Notes: a model not told the origin generated them from the sequence alone. A stretch of DNA of 62,354 nucleotides from Oceanisphaera litoralis (GCF_016907015.1 NZ_JAFBBE010000022.1:1-62354); one strand, 5' to 3'. Positions 17,470 to 26,783 are shown, counted from the stretch's first letter. Translations and numbers: made by a program.

Positions 17470-18786
17470 TTAGCCGAACACGGACAGGGCGACGAAGGTG
17501 CCGCCGATGGCCACGCCGGAAATCATCAGCCAGATCACCAGGTAACCCATGATGTCACGGGCCGACAGGCCGGCTACGCCCAGCAGGGGCAGGGCCCAGA
17601 ACGGCTGGATCTGATTGGTCCAGCCGTCACCCCAGGTGAAGGCCATGATGGTCTGGGCCGGATCCGCGCCGAGGGCATGGGCCGCCTCCATCATTATCGG
17701 GCCCTGGATGGCCCACTGACCACCGCCGGAAGGAATGAAGAAGTTCACTATGCCGGCCGAGAGGAAGGTCAGCAGCGGAAAGGTCTCCAGAGTGGCGATG
17801 GAAATGATGGCCTCGGAAAACTCGGTGACCAGGCCGGAGTTGGTCATCATGCCGGCGATACCGGCATACAGGGGAAACTGAATGATGATACCGCGGGCCG
17901 CGCCCACCGCTTTTTCGGCGGCATGCAGGTAGGCCGACGAATTCTTGTGCAGGAGCAAACCCAGGGCGAGGAAGATAAGGATAACGGTATTCAGGTTGAG
18001 GCTGAACCCCTTGGTGATCGCCTCTCCAACCAGGTAGGCCGCGGCCAGCAGTCCCAGGAACAGGGTCGGGAAGCGGCTGTTTTCAATGCGGTCCGAGGGG
18101 GTCATATCGGCGTTGCTCTGCGCGGCACTGCCGGCATCATCGCCCTTGTCCCGCAGCTGGACCAGGTCTTTTGGCTGCTTCTGCAGCATAAAGAAGATCA
18201 GCAGCAGCGCCAGCAGGGCGGCGGTCAGGGAGATATTCCACCAGGAATAGAGGGTCTCGGATACCGATACGATGCCGATGGCGTCTTCCATGAAGTGCCC
18301 CGGGGTGGCGATCACCAGAGGGATGGAGGTGGACGGCCCACGCACCAGCTCACCACCGTAAGCGGCGGCCACGATCAGCGGGAAATGCAGCCCGGCCACC
18401 CTACGTCCCATTTCACGGGCGAGGATGGCGCCAGCCACCATGCCGAAGCCCCAGTTCAGGTAGTAGCAGACAAAACTGACCACTATGGTCAGCACCAGTG
18501 CCTGGCGCGGGGTGCTGGCCTGTGCGGTCAGGCCGCTGAGCAGGGATTGCACCACAGGGGTCAGCGCCAGCACATAGCCGGTCAGCAATACCAGCACCAT
18601 CTGCATGCCGAACTTGAACAGGGAAGAAAAGCCGCTTCCCCAGTAGCCGGCCATATTCATGGCGGATTCGCCGGTGATGGTCATGCCCATCAACAGGACA
18701 ATCAGGGTCAGCATCACGGCCAGTACAAAGGCGCTGGGTAAATAGCGTTGTACCAGGCGGACTGAAAAGTTGGTTACCGCTTCCAT
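17470..18786 (-). CDS. atoE: Short-chain fatty acid transporter (AtoE family)
   Basis: A 438-residue inner-membrane protein with about ten to twelve hydrophobic segments and family signatures such as YLNWGFGMVAGAILAREMGR, GGELVRGPSTSIPLV and FIPSGGGQWAIQGPI. AtoE proteins take up acetoacetate and short-chain fatty acids. Unlike in E. coli it is not next to atoDAB here; it stands alone, with direct copies of an A/C-rich repeat plus hairpin on both sides. A palindromic operator candidate lies about 170 bases upstream. Substrate is inferred from the family only. Confidence 0.9.
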   Translation of the reverse strand: MEAVTNFSVRLVQRYLPSAFVLAVMLTLIVLLMGMTITGESAMNMAGYWGSGFSSLFKFGMQMVLVLLTGYVLALTPVVQSLLSGLTAQASTPRQALVLTIVVSFVCYYLNWGFGMVAGAILAREMGRRVAGLHFPLIVAAAYGGELVRGPSTSIPLVIATPGHFMEDAIGIVSVSETLYSWWNISLTAALLALLLIFFMLQKQPKDLVQLRDKGDDAGSAAQSNADMTPSDRIENSRFPTLFLGLLAAAYLVGEAITKGFSLNLNTVILIFLALGLLLHKNSSAYLHAAEKAVGAARGIIIQFPLYAGIAGMMTNSGLVTEFSEAIISIATLETFPLLTFLSAGIVNFFIPSGGGQWAIQGPIMMEAAHALGADPAQTIMAFTWGDGWTNQIQPFWALPLLGVAGLSARDIMGYLVIWLMISGVAIGGTFVALSVFG

Positions 18787-18956
18787 ATTTGGTTTATTCC
18801 TTAACTGTTAGATTCAACTCAATCCAGTTCCTGGCCTGACGACACCTCGACAGCGCCTCGCACAGCAGGACTCACGCTGCAGGATTGAAGGCGGGCAGCC
18901 GCAACTCGATGGCAATGGGTGGCATTCAGGATGGCATTCAGAATCAGTCTTGAGTG

Positions 18957-18980
18957 TTCGCTATGCGAACCATAGTTCGC
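18957..18980. promoter_or_regulatory. Overlapping palindromes, candidate operator for atoE
   Basis: Two perfect palindromes overlap: ttcgctatgcgaa (18957-18969) and gcgaaccatagttcgc (18965-18980). They lie 170-195 bases upstream of the atoE start in a 428-base gap without a gene. The form suits a dimeric repressor or activator; the regulator is not in the window. Confidence 0.5.
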
Positions 18981-19065
18981 AAGCCGGTTATGTTCTATGA
19001 AAGGGTTTATGAGCGTCAAGTTAAATTTATGCTGATTGCGGATTCGATAAAGACCGGATTCCATC

Positions 19066-19159
19066 AACACCACCAACACCAACACCTATACCAACACCAC
19101 CAACACCACCAACACCACCAACACCTATACCAACACCAACAACCACACCAAAAACAACG
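19066..19159. repeat. A/C-rich (GT-rich on minus strand) repeat tract
   Basis: About 90 bases made of caacacc and accaacacc units, with cctatacc inserted twice. The minus strand carries many GG pairs separated by T-rich spacers. The last 26 bases match the copy at 17337. Long Gln/His frames on this tract are artefacts of the repeat. Confidence 0.85.
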
Positions 19160-19186
19160 CCGCCGCAGGCTGAACCTGCGGCGGCG
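19158..19186 (-). terminator. Terminator after yqhA (hairpin copy 2)
   Basis: The stem cgccgccgcagg/cctgcggcggcg is identical to the hairpin at 17382-17410. On the minus strand it follows the yqhA stop by about 28 bases and is trailed by ttgtttttgg, fitting an intrinsic terminator. Confidence 0.75.
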
Positions 19187-19214
19187 TTGAGTTGTCAGCC
19201 ATGGCCGGTTGCCG

Positions 19215-19709
19215 TCAGTGGGATTGCTTGGTCATTTTGTCGAGAAAGCCCATGGTAAAGGCCGACAGCACAAAGGTCAGGTGGATCACCACATACCAGA
19301 GCAGCTTGTTGTCCGCGATGTTCTGGGCGTTCATGAACACCTTCAGCAGGTGGATGGAGGATATCGCCACTATGGAGGCCGCCACCTTCATCTTCAGGGA
19401 GCCGGAGTCCATCTTGCCCAGCCAGTTCAGCTTTTCCTGGTTTTCATTAATATCCAGCTGGGAGACGAAGTTTTCATAGCCGGAGATCATGACCATCACC
19501 AGCAGGCCACCGACCAGCGCCATGTCGATCAGCGACAGTGTGACCAGGATCAGATCCGCTTCGGCGATGGCGAAGATATGGGGCAGCAGGTGAAAGACTT
19601 CCTGGAAGAACTTGATCGCCAGGGCCAGTACCGCCAACGACAGCCCGAAATAGATGGGGGCCAGCAGCCAGCGCGAGGCATACAGCAGGTTTTCGAAAAT
19701 GCGTTCCAT
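19215..19709 (-). CDS. yqhA: UPF0114 membrane protein YqhA
   Basis: A 164-residue inner-membrane protein with four hydrophobic segments (about residues 10-33, 55-77, 108-125 and 138-155). The N-terminus [20 protein letters not shown] and the central [20 protein letters not shown] are typical of YqhA/UPF0114. Its function is unknown; the family is linked to acid and membrane stress in some species. It lies 20 bases behind metJ on the same strand and may be read through from it. Confidence 0.92.
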   Translation of the reverse strand: MERIFENLLYASRWLLAPIYFGLSLAVLALAIKFFQEVFHLLPHIFAIAEADLILVTLSLIDMALVGGLLVMVMISGYENFVSQLDINENQEKLNWLGKMDSGSLKMKVAASIVAISSIHLLKVFMNAQNIADNKLLWYVVIHLTFVLSAFTMGFLDKMTKQSH

Positions 19710-19729
19710 GGTGTCAGTTTGCCTCGTGG

Positions 19730-20059
19730 TTATTCTTCGTCGGCGGCGTAATCTTCTATCTCGATACCCAGCTCGGTCATGATGGCCCGGGCGTGCGCGG
19801 GTATCTGATCGGGTACGTCTTTGCGCAGGTCTTCATCCTGAGGCAGGGGCTGACCGGTATAGGCATGCAGAAAGGCTTCGCACAGCAGTTCGCTGTTGGT
19901 GGCATGGCGCAGGTTGTTGACCTGGCGACGGGTGCGTTCGTCGGTCAGTATCTTCAATACCTTGAGCGGTATGGACACGGTGATCTTTTTGACCTGTTCA
20001 TTTTTCTTGCCGTGCTCGGCGTAAGGGCTGATATAGTCGCCGTTCCATTCAGTTTTCAT
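19730..20059 (-). CDS. metJ: Methionine repressor MetJ
   Basis: MetJ with S-adenosylmethionine represses methionine synthesis genes. The 109-residue length (E. coli 105) and the ribbon-helix-helix segment [20 protein letters not shown] plus [20 protein letters not shown] are highly conserved. It is divergent from metB-metL, with MetJ operator repeats in the 180-base gap, so it probably controls itself and metBL. Confidence 0.97.
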   Translation of the reverse strand: MKTEWNGDYISPYAEHGKKNEQVKKITVSIPLKVLKILTDERTRRQVNNLRHATNSELLCEAFLHAYTGQPLPQDEDLRKDVPDQIPAHARAIMTELGIEIEDYAADEE

Positions 20060-20134
20060 TATTTACCCGCATCAAGGTTAAAAATCCGAGCCGAATTGTA
20101 ACCCCTACATTTTTTATTGGCAATCCAACAGCAA

Positions 20135-20166
20135 AGACCTGTAGACGTCCGGAAGGCTTGACGGCT
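20135..20166. promoter_or_regulatory. MetJ operator (met boxes) in the metJ-metB gap
   Basis: Four adjacent 8-bp units resemble the met box agacgtct: agacctgt, agacgtcc, ggaaggct and tgacggct. The second is the best match (seven of eight). Tandem boxes are how MetJ dimers bind together. They lie about 75 bases before metB, in the metJ-metB gap. Confidence 0.65.
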
Positions 20167-20239
20167 TGTTTCGGCTGGGTTACTGTGCGCGCTTTGGACG
20201 TTCAGTATCATCAGGTTGCCATAGTGCAAAGGAGAGGAT

Positions 20240-21400
20240 ATGCCAGATTACCAGACCCAGACTCACGCCGTTCGCACCGGCATCGATACCGATACTCAGC
20301 ATGGGGCCGTGGTGCCGCCGGTTTACCTCACCAGCACCTATTCTTTTGCCGATTTCGATCAACCGCGTCAGTTCGATTATACCCGCTCCGGTAACCCGAC
20401 CCGGCAGACGCTGATCGATGCCCTGACCCGGCTGGAAAAGGGCGCCGGTGCCGCCGTGACCTCTACCGGCATGGGCGCCATCAACCTGATCATTACCTCT
20501 CAGCTGCAGGCCGGCGACGTGCTGCTGGCGCCCCACGACTGTTACGGCGGCAGCCACCGGCTGTTCAACGCCCTGGCGAAGAAGGGCAACTTCAAGGTCG
20601 AATACGTGGATCAGACCGATACGGCGGCGCTGACGGCGGCCCTGGCCCAAAAGCCCAAAATACTGTGGATCGAGACGCCGTCCAACCCGCTGCTGCGGGT
20701 GGTGGACATAGCGGCGCTGTGCGCGGCGGCCAGGGCCGTGGGCGCCCTGAGCGTGGTCGACAACACCTTTCTGTCACCGGCACTGCAACAGCCGCTGACC
20801 CTGGGCGCCGATCTGGTGGTGCACTCCACCACCAAATACATCAACGGTCACTCCGACGTGCTGGGGGGCGCCGTGGTGGCCGCCGGTGCCGAACTGGCCG
20901 AAGAGCTGCGTTGGTGGGCCAATTGTCTGGGTCTGACCGGTTCGCCCTTCGACAGCTACCTGACCCTGCGCGGCCTGCGTACCCTGGGCGTGCGCATGCG
21001 CCAGCACTGCGAAAATGCCGAGGCGCTAATCACCTATCTGCAGGGCCGCCCCGAGGTAACCGCCATCTATCATCCCAGCCTGCCCGGCAACCCGGGTCAC
21101 GAAGTGGCGGCGCGTCAGCAGCTGGGCTTTGGCGCCATGCTCAGCTTCGAGCTGAATGTGGACGAAACCGACATGAAGGCGTTCCTGAAGCAGCTGAAAC
21201 TGTTCTGCCTGGCCGAGTCGCTGGGCGGGGTGGAAAGCCTGATTGCCCACCCGGCCACCATGACCCACGCCGCCATGACCGAAGAGGCCCGCCTCGTTGC
21301 CGGTATCAGCAATCAGCTGTTGCGGGTGTCGGTGGGTATCGAGGATGTACGCGACCTGATCGACGATTTCGATAATGCATTCAAGGTGTTAGGCAAGTAA
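20240..21400 (+). CDS. metB: Cystathionine gamma-synthase
   Basis: Joins O-succinylhomoserine and cysteine to cystathionine in methionine synthesis. The 386-residue length matches the family. The pyridoxal phosphate lysine is in VVHSTTKYINGHSDVLGG, and the substrate-binding DYTRSGNPTR is near residue 45. The ATG has a strong aaaggagagg site. The stop overlaps the metL start by one base (taatg), as in the E. coli metBL operon. Confidence 0.96.
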   Translation: MPDYQTQTHAVRTGIDTDTQHGAVVPPVYLTSTYSFADFDQPRQFDYTRSGNPTRQTLIDALTRLEKGAGAAVTSTGMGAINLIITSQLQAGDVLLAPHDCYGGSHRLFNALAKKGNFKVEYVDQTDTAALTAALAQKPKILWIETPSNPLLRVVDIAALCAAARAVGALSVVDNTFLSPALQQPLTLGADLVVHSTTKYINGHSDVLGGAVVAAGAELAEELRWWANCLGLTGSPFDSYLTLRGLRTLGVRMRQHCENAEALITYLQGRPEVTAIYHPSLPGNPGHEVAARQQLGFGAMLSFELNVDETDMKAFLKQLKLFCLAESLGGVESLIAHPATMTHAAMTEEARLVAGISNQLLRVSVGIEDVRDLIDDFDNAFKVLGK

Positions 21401-23835
21401 TGATCCAGCAGCAGAACAACAGCGACAGCCATCGGCGTCCGGTCCATAAGTTTGGCGGCAGCAGCCTGGCCGATGCCGCCTGTTTCCATCGGGTGGCCGA
21501 CATCATCCACAGCCAGGGGCAGGTCGATGCGCTGATCGTGGTGTCGGCATCGGGCAAGACCACCAACCGCCTGATTGAGCTGCTCAACCTGTTTGTCAGC
21601 GGTGACAACGCCGCCGCCGCCACCCTGGAAGGGGTATACAGTTTTCAATGCGGGCTGATCGAAAGCACCCTGAATGAGGCCGAGGCCGCGCCCCTGCTGG
21701 CGGCGCTGGCTGAAGACATCGGCACCATCGCCACCGTACTGGAAAACCACCGCCTGGATGACTATCAGCGCAGCCTGATCCAGTCATTCGGTGAACTCTG
21801 GTCTTCCCGACTGCTGGCCAGCCTGCTCGGTAGCCGGGGCCTGCCCGCGGTCAGCCTGGATGCGCGTCGCTTTCTGCGGGTATCCGGCTCGCCGGTGCAG
21901 GTGGACGAGGCGCACTCGCGCCGGCAGTTGCAGGATATTATGGCCGAGCATCCGGAGCAGATCCTGGTGGTCACCGGCTTTATCGCCGCCGATGCCGAAG
22001 GTCGTACCCGCCTGCTGGGACGTAACGGCTCCGACTTCAGCGCCACCCTGCTGGCGGCACTGGCCGACAGCCCGCACACCACCATCTGGAGTGATGTGCC
22101 CGGGGTGTTCAGTGCCGATCCCCGCCGGGTAAAGGAAGCGCGGCTACTGACCCGGTTGTCGCTGCCGGAAGCCGCCGAGCTGGCCCGGCTGGGGTCGCCG
22201 GTATTGCACAGTCGCACCCTGGGGCCGGTGGGCAGCAGCCAGCAGCAATTGATGCTGCGTTGCAGCTATCATCCGGACGACGGCCATACCCGTATCCTGC
22301 GCCAGCACCCGCGGGAGCCGGGCGCTCGCATCGTCACCTCGGTAGACGATGCCGTGCTGGTGGAAATGACCATACCCGACCGCTATCAGGACAGGGTGAA
22401 TGCCCTGACCGAGTGGCTGACCCGACGCGAGCTGGCACCGCTGGCCTGCAAGCGTCGCCCCGAGCACAAGCTGTGGCAGATTGTCTACACTCGGGAGCAG
22501 GCCGAACAGGCCTTCTCGCTGCTGCGGGATCATCAGCCCGGCGGCGGCTTCGAAGGCCTGCAGCAGCGGGAAGGTTTCTCGCTGGTGGCGCTGGTAGGCA
22601 GGGACGTGACCGCTCAGGCCGAGCAGTGCCTGCACTTTTATCATGCCCTGAACGAACAGCCGCTGGAGTTTATCCAGCCGGCCAGAAACGGCCTCAGCCT
22701 GGTGGGAGTGGTGCGCAAAATCGTGCTGGAGCCGCTGTTGTTACGGCTGCATCAGAGTTTGTTCAGCCGGCCGAAGCGCGTTGGCCTTATCCTCTTTGGC
22801 CGGGGCAATATCGGTCAGGCCTGGCTCAAGCTGTACCAGCAAGAGAAGGCGCGGCTGGAACAGACCCTGAACGTGCAGCTGACCCTGTACGGGGTATTCG
22901 ACTCCAAAGGCGCCATGCTTGCCAGCCAGGGGCTGGAAGTGCAGCAGGTGCTCAACGACTTTCAACCCGCATCCATGGTCTGGCCCGACTGGCTGGAAAA
23001 CCTGGCAGAGCACGGGTTCGACCAGCTGGTGGCGCTCGACTTCACCGCCTCCGACACCCTGGTGCAGTATTACCCGGATCTGGTGGAGCAGCATGTGCAC
23101 CTGATTGCCGCCAACAAGCTGGCGGGGGCGGCGGAGCAGGGCTTCTACCTTCGTCTGAAGCAGAGTCTGGCCGAACACAGGGTGCAGTTCCTCAGCAACG
23201 CCACCGTTGGCGCCGGATTGCCGGTGCAGAGCAGCCTGCGACAGCTGCTGCAGTCGGGCGAACAGATCCGCACCATCAGCGGCATTTTTTCCGGCACCCT
23301 GAGCTGGCTGTTCCAGCATTATGACGGCAAGCAGCCCTTCTCCGAGCTGGTGTTGCAGGCCTGGCAGCAGGGGCTGACCGAGCCGGATCCGCGTCAGGAT
23401 CTCAATGGTCGGGACGTGCAGCGCAAGCTGGTTATTCTGGCCCGGGAAGCGGGCTTCGATCTGGACCCGGAACGGGTCGAGGTCAGCGATCTGGTGCCCG
23501 CCTCGCTCGCCAATCTGGAAAAAGACGCCTTCTTCGACCGGCTGGCCGAGCTGGATCAGCCGCTGGGCGAGGCCCTGGATCGGGCCCGGGAGCAGGGTGG
23601 TGTGCTGCGCCATGTCGCCCGCTTCGATGCGGCCAGTGGCGAGGCCAGCGTGGGCCTTGAAGTGGTGGCCGGCGATCACGCCTTCGCCCATCTGCGCCCC
23701 GGCGACAATGTCTATGCCATCGAAACCCGGCACTATCGGCAGAATCCGCTGGTGATCCAGGGACCGGGCGCCGGGCGGGAAGTGACTGCTGGCGCTATGC
23801 AGGCGGATCTGTGGAGCCTGCTGGCCGGCCTGTGA
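21400..23835 (+). CDS. metL: Bifunctional aspartokinase II / homoserine dehydrogenase II
   Basis: Catalyses the first and third steps of the aspartate pathway. The 811-residue protein has an N-terminal kinase (VHKFGGSSLADAACF at residue 12) and a C-terminal dehydrogenase (NAD(P)-binding ILFGRGNIGQAWL near 465, and AANKLAG). The length fits MetL (810 in E. coli), and the place behind metB supports MetL over ThrA. Expression should follow metB and MetJ. Confidence 0.96.
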   Translation: MIQQQNNSDSHRRPVHKFGGSSLADAACFHRVADIIHSQGQVDALIVVSASGKTTNRLIELLNLFVSGDNAAAATLEGVYSFQCGLIESTLNEAEAAPLLAALAEDIGTIATVLENHRLDDYQRSLIQSFGELWSSRLLASLLGSRGLPAVSLDARRFLRVSGSPVQVDEAHSRRQLQDIMAEHPEQILVVTGFIAADAEGRTRLLGRNGSDFSATLLAALADSPHTTIWSDVPGVFSADPRRVKEARLLTRLSLPEAAELARLGSPVLHSRTLGPVGSSQQQLMLRCSYHPDDGHTRILRQHPREPGARIVTSVDDAVLVEMTIPDRYQDRVNALTEWLTRRELAPLACKRRPEHKLWQIVYTREQAEQAFSLLRDHQPGGGFEGLQQREGFSLVALVGRDVTAQAEQCLHFYHALNEQPLEFIQPARNGLSLVGVVRKIVLEPLLLRLHQSLFSRPKRVGLILFGRGNIGQAWLKLYQQEKARLEQTLNVQLTLYGVFDSKGAMLASQGLEVQQVLNDFQPASMVWPDWLENLAEHGFDQLVALDFTASDTLVQYYPDLVEQHVHLIAANKLAGAAEQGFYLRLKQSLAEHRVQFLSNATVGAGLPVQSSLRQLLQSGEQIRTISGIFSGTLSWLFQHYDGKQPFSELVLQAWQQGLTEPDPRQDLNGRDVQRKLVILAREAGFDLDPERVEVSDLVPASLANLEKDAFFDRLAELDQPLGEALDRAREQGGVLRHVARFDAASGEASVGLEVVAGDHAFAHLRPGDNVYAIETRHYRQNPLVIQGPGAGREVTAGAMQADLWSLLAGL

Positions 23836-23856
23836 GCTGATGTCGCGCTACTGATC

Positions 23857-23884
23857 CCAAAAGGGGCCCTGGGGCCCCTTTTGT
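23857..23884. terminator. Terminator between metL and the GlsB-like gene
   Basis: The stem aaaaggggcc/ggccccttttg with a short loop is self-complementary through its A and T flanks, so it can serve metL on the plus strand and the convergent GlsB-like gene on the minus strand. Confidence 0.85.
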
Positions 23885-23888
23885 CGTT

Positions 23889-24137
23889 TTACTTCCTGAT
23901 CAGCCGGTAGACGAACAGCAGGGCCAGGGCGCCGATAATGGCGGTGAAGAAGCTGCCGAGGTTGAAACCGGTGACAGAACCAAAGCCGAGGCGGGTGCCG
24001 ATCCAGCCGCCCACGAAGGCGCCGGCGATGCCCAGCAGCATGGTCGTGATGAGACCACCGCCGTCCCGTCCCGGCATCAGCCACTTGGCCAGCATGCCCG
24101 CCAGTAACCCGAAAACAATCCAGCTTAATATACCCAT
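23889..24137 (-). CDS. GlsB/YeaQ/YmgE-family stress membrane protein
   Basis: An 82-residue protein with three hydrophobic segments: WIVFGLLAGMLAKWLMPG, then TTMLLGIAGAFVGGWIG, and ITAIIGALALLFVYRLI-like at the end. The pattern with a PGRDGGG loop is typical of the transglycosylase-associated/GlsB family, small inner-membrane proteins induced by stress. The ORF is single and ends against the terminator shared with metL. Confidence 0.9.
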   Translation of the reverse strand: MGILSWIVFGLLAGMLAKWLMPGRDGGGLITTMLLGIAGAFVGGWIGTRLGFGSVTGFNLGSFFTAIIGALALLFVYRLIRK

Positions 24138-24163
24138 GTGATCTTCCTTGTGTCGACGATAGG

Positions 24164-24202
24164 AGTAACAGCCGTTCCCATTAAACGGGGACGGCTGTTA
24201 CT
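24164..24202. repeat. Long palindrome between the GlsB-like gene and ybaK
   Basis: A 16-base arm agtaacagccgttccc pairs with ggggacggctgttact with one G-T mismatch; the loop is seven bases. There is no T run on either side, so it is a weak terminator at best and may be a mobile or REP-like palindrome. It lies 15 bases from the left ybaK repeat. Confidence 0.7.
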
Positions 24203-24216
24203 ACAGCCTAGTGGTA

Positions 24217-24758
24217 GTCAGGCGGCAATCAAAGCCCGGTGATTATCCCATTGATAAGCCGAATAAAAGCCGAATAAAAACGTTGCTGCGCCTCACTCGG
24301 CAATATCGGCGATGACGGCGTCGAGCAGGGTCTGCAGGCTATCGGCGGTCATGCCGAGCGACAGCCCCCGCTTGCCGCCGGACACCAGAATAAAGGGAAA
24401 TGCCTGCGCCGAGGCGTCCAGTACCGTGGGCAGCCGCTTCTTCTGGGCGAAGGGGCTGATGCCGCCCACCTTGTAACCGGTCAACCGCTCCGCCTTTGCC
24501 GGCGGCATCATCTCCAGCTTCTTTACCCCGGCGGCCCTGGCCAGCCGCTTGAGATTCACCTTGCCGGACGCCGGCACCAGAGCCACCACGGCGCCCTGCT
24601 CGCCTTGGGTGAGCAGGGTCTTGAACACCTGCGCCGGGGGCACTTTTAACTGTTCGGCGGCGTGGGCACCGAAGTCGTCCAGGCTGGTGCACTCATAGGG
24701 GTGCAGGGTAAAAGTGGCCTTTTGCTGTTCCAGAAACAGAATGGCGGGGGTCATGGCG
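24217..24758. repeat. Left direct repeat (ybaK unit) bordering the phenol cluster
   Basis: These 542 bases, covering ybaK and about 75 bases of its downstream flank, recur as 531 bases at 36786-37316 in the same orientation. The difference of 11 bases is exactly a tandem duplication (aagccgaataa) found in this copy only. Similarity stops at the start codon. Confidence 0.9.
24293..24754 (-). CDS. ybaK: Cys-tRNA(Pro) deacylase YbaK/EbsC, copy 1
   Basis: A 153-residue editing enzyme that removes cysteine wrongly attached to tRNA(Pro), and is cytoplasmic. Family marks: PAILFLEQQKATFTLHPYE at the start, the catalytic lysine region SGKVNLKRLARAAG, and GGISPFAQKKRLPTVLDASA. A second copy at 36851 differs by hand count at 14 of 153 residues (about 91% identical). 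Both are complete, so neither is plainly a pseudogene. Confidence 0.93.
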   Translation of the reverse strand: MTPAILFLEQQKATFTLHPYECTSLDDFGAHAAEQLKVPPAQVFKTLLTQGEQGAVVALVPASGKVNLKRLARAAGVKKLEMMPPAKAERLTGYKVGGISPFAQKKRLPTVLDASAQAFPFILVSGGKRGLSLGMTADSLQTLLDAVIADIAE

Positions 24759-24971
24759 GTTCCGTGAATTGAACGGGAGGTATCAATCAGCTTACTTGAT
24801 TATTACATCTCATTAACGCACCCTGTTCAATCAAAGCTCAGGACCCTTGTCCCTGGTACTGGCTGCGCCTCCTGATGGGTGCGGGTCTCGAGAAAATGGC
24901 CGGCCCCCTTGTGGTTGGGCTGGCCCGGTCAGGGGAGATGACACCTTGAACATACCAGAAGGAATCCGGTT

Positions 24972-26666
24972 ATGAATAATTCCGCCTGTCTGAGTGACTG
25001 GGAGCAAAGCTCACCAGGCATTTCGGAAGTGGCTTCGCGGCTGCGTTTCTCCTTTCAGAGCGGCCAGATATGGCTCGATGAAGAGCGTATGGTGCTGATG
25101 CATTCCTCGGCGCTGGTGGCCCTGCGCAAGGAGTTGATCGATTCCCTGGGCATGGAGCGCGCGCGCGGCATTCTCACTCGCGTCGGTTATGCCTCCGGGC
25201 TGCGCGACGCCGAGATCGTGCGCAGCAGCTACCAGGGCCTGTCCGATCTGGAACTGCTGCACAAGGGAACGCTGTTTCATGCCCTCGAGGGTATGGTCAA
25301 GGTGGAGTTACAGGCGGTCGAGATAGACATCCAAGCTGGCCGCTATTACATGGATGCGCTATGGCAAAATTCGTTCGAGCTCCATATTCACCATACCCTG
25401 AACGGCACCGGCGATGGCCCTGTGTGCTGGAACGAGCTCGGCCATGCCACCGGCTATGTCAGTGGCATCATGGGGCGCTTTATTCTGCACAAGGAAGTGG
25501 AGCGGGGCCCGGATGGCTGTCGTTTCATCGGCATGCCGGTGGAGGACTGGGATGATGTCGAGGATGAGCTGCGCTACTACCAGCTGGATTCGGTGGTGGA
25601 GCAGATCCTCACGCTGCAGGGCCAGGTGGAGGATTTGCGCTCGGCACTGCCGGAGCGGTTGCAGCCTTCCGACATGATTGGCGAGTCGCCCGCCTTCAAA
25701 CAGGCATGGGCGCTGGCCGAAAAGGCCGCCGCCAGCCCGGTTACCGTGTTGCTGCTCGGGGAAACCGGCGCCGGCAAGGACGTGTTTGCCCGGGCCATCC
25801 ATAATGCCAGTCCCCGTGTCGACAAGCCCTTCGTTGCCGTCAACTGTGGTGCCCTGCCCAATGACCTGATCGAGTCGGAGCTGTTCGGCATCGAAAAAGG
25901 CGCCTTTACCGGGGCCCAGTCTTCGCGGCCCGGCCGGTTCGAACGGGCCGATGGCGGCACCCTGTTTCTCGACGAAGTCGGCGAGCTCAGCCTGGGGGCG
26001 CAGACCCGGCTGCTGCGGGCGTTGCAGTCAGGGGAGATCGACCGGCTGGGCGATACCCGCACGCGCAAGGTGGATGTGCGGGTCATTGCCGCCACCAACG
26101 TCGACCTGTCCGACGCGGTGGCCAAGGGCACCTTTCGCAAGGATCTCTATTACCGGCTGAATATCTTTCCGGTCTCGCTCCCGCCGTTGCGGGAACGGCC
26201 GGAGGACATTCTGCCGCTGGCGGAGCGCCTGCTCGACAAGTTCGCTACCCGTGAAGGAAAACGGGTGCGCGGCCTGACCGACAGGGCACGGCATGCGTTG
26301 CTGAGTCACGACTGGCCCGGCAACGTGCGGGAGCTGGAAAATGTTATGGAGCGGGGCATGATCCTGGCGGCGCCGGACAGTCTGATTGACGTCTCGACAC
26401 TGTTCCTCTCGTCCGGTGATCCGCTGCAGTATGATGTGACTACCGGGCTCAACCGGGATGGGTGCCTCGGAAAAGGCGCGCGGGACGGCAAGGTGGATGC
26501 CTTTCTGGATCATGTCCTCGATCAGCGCATCCCGATGGAAGATCTGGAAGCCGTGGTGGTCAAGGCCGCCATTGAACGTTGCGAGGGCAACCTCAGTGCC
26601 GCCGCGCGACTGCTGGGGATCAGCCGGGCCCAGATCGGCTACAAGCAAAAGAAATTCGAGTTGTAG
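24972..26666 (+). CDS. dmpR: Phenol-responsive sigma54-dependent activator (DmpR/MopR type)
   Basis: A 564-residue activator in three parts: a phenol-sensing XylR_N/V4R domain (1-205), an AAA+ ATPase (235-465) with Walker A GETGAGKD and the sigma54-contact loop GAFTGA, and a C-terminal Fis-type helix-turn-helix ([20 protein letters not shown]). It should switch on the phenol operon promoter at 36442. In the sensor, Cys in PVCW, Glu in HKEV and Cys in GCRF match zinc ligands of MopR, but the fourth Cys is Arg. The ATG has an aaggaa site. The gene is convergent with the operon's last gene, whereas in the classic dmp cluster it is divergent from the first. TTGATT (24796) and AATCAA (24839) upstream are candidate binding half sites. 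Confidence 0.93.
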   Translation: MNNSACLSDWEQSSPGISEVASRLRFSFQSGQIWLDEERMVLMHSSALVALRKELIDSLGMERARGILTRVGYASGLRDAEIVRSSYQGLSDLELLHKGTLFHALEGMVKVELQAVEIDIQAGRYYMDALWQNSFELHIHHTLNGTGDGPVCWNELGHATGYVSGIMGRFILHKEVERGPDGCRFIGMPVEDWDDVEDELRYYQLDSVVEQILTLQGQVEDLRSALPERLQPSDMIGESPAFKQAWALAEKAAASPVTVLLLGETGAGKDVFARAIHNASPRVDKPFVAVNCGALPNDLIESELFGIEKGAFTGAQSSRPGRFERADGGTLFLDEVGELSLGAQTRLLRALQSGEIDRLGDTRTRKVDVRVIAATNVDLSDAVAKGTFRKDLYYRLNIFPVSLPPLRERPEDILPLAERLLDKFATREGKRVRGLTDRARHALLSHDWPGNVRELENVMERGMILAAPDSLIDVSTLFLSSGDPLQYDVTTGLNRDGCLGKGARDGKVDAFLDHVLDQRIPMEDLEAVVVKAAIERCEGNLSAAARLLGISRAQIGYKQKKFEL

Positions 26667-26730
26667 TGGTGGCGGCGGGGGCATGATCCGGGTCGGGTTT
26701 CCCGGCCTGCGGCAGAGCAACCAGTTCGGC

Positions 26731-26768
26731 GAGAGAAACAAAAAAGGGGTGAACGCGAGGCTCACCCC
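26731..26768 (-). terminator. Terminator of the phenol operon
   Basis: On the minus strand the stem ggggtga/tcacccc (26746-26768) is followed by cttttttg. It lies 16 bases after the dmpG stop and ends the long minus-strand operon before it meets the convergent regulator gene. Confidence 0.85.
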
Positions 26769-26783
26769 AACAATGGCTGCGCG

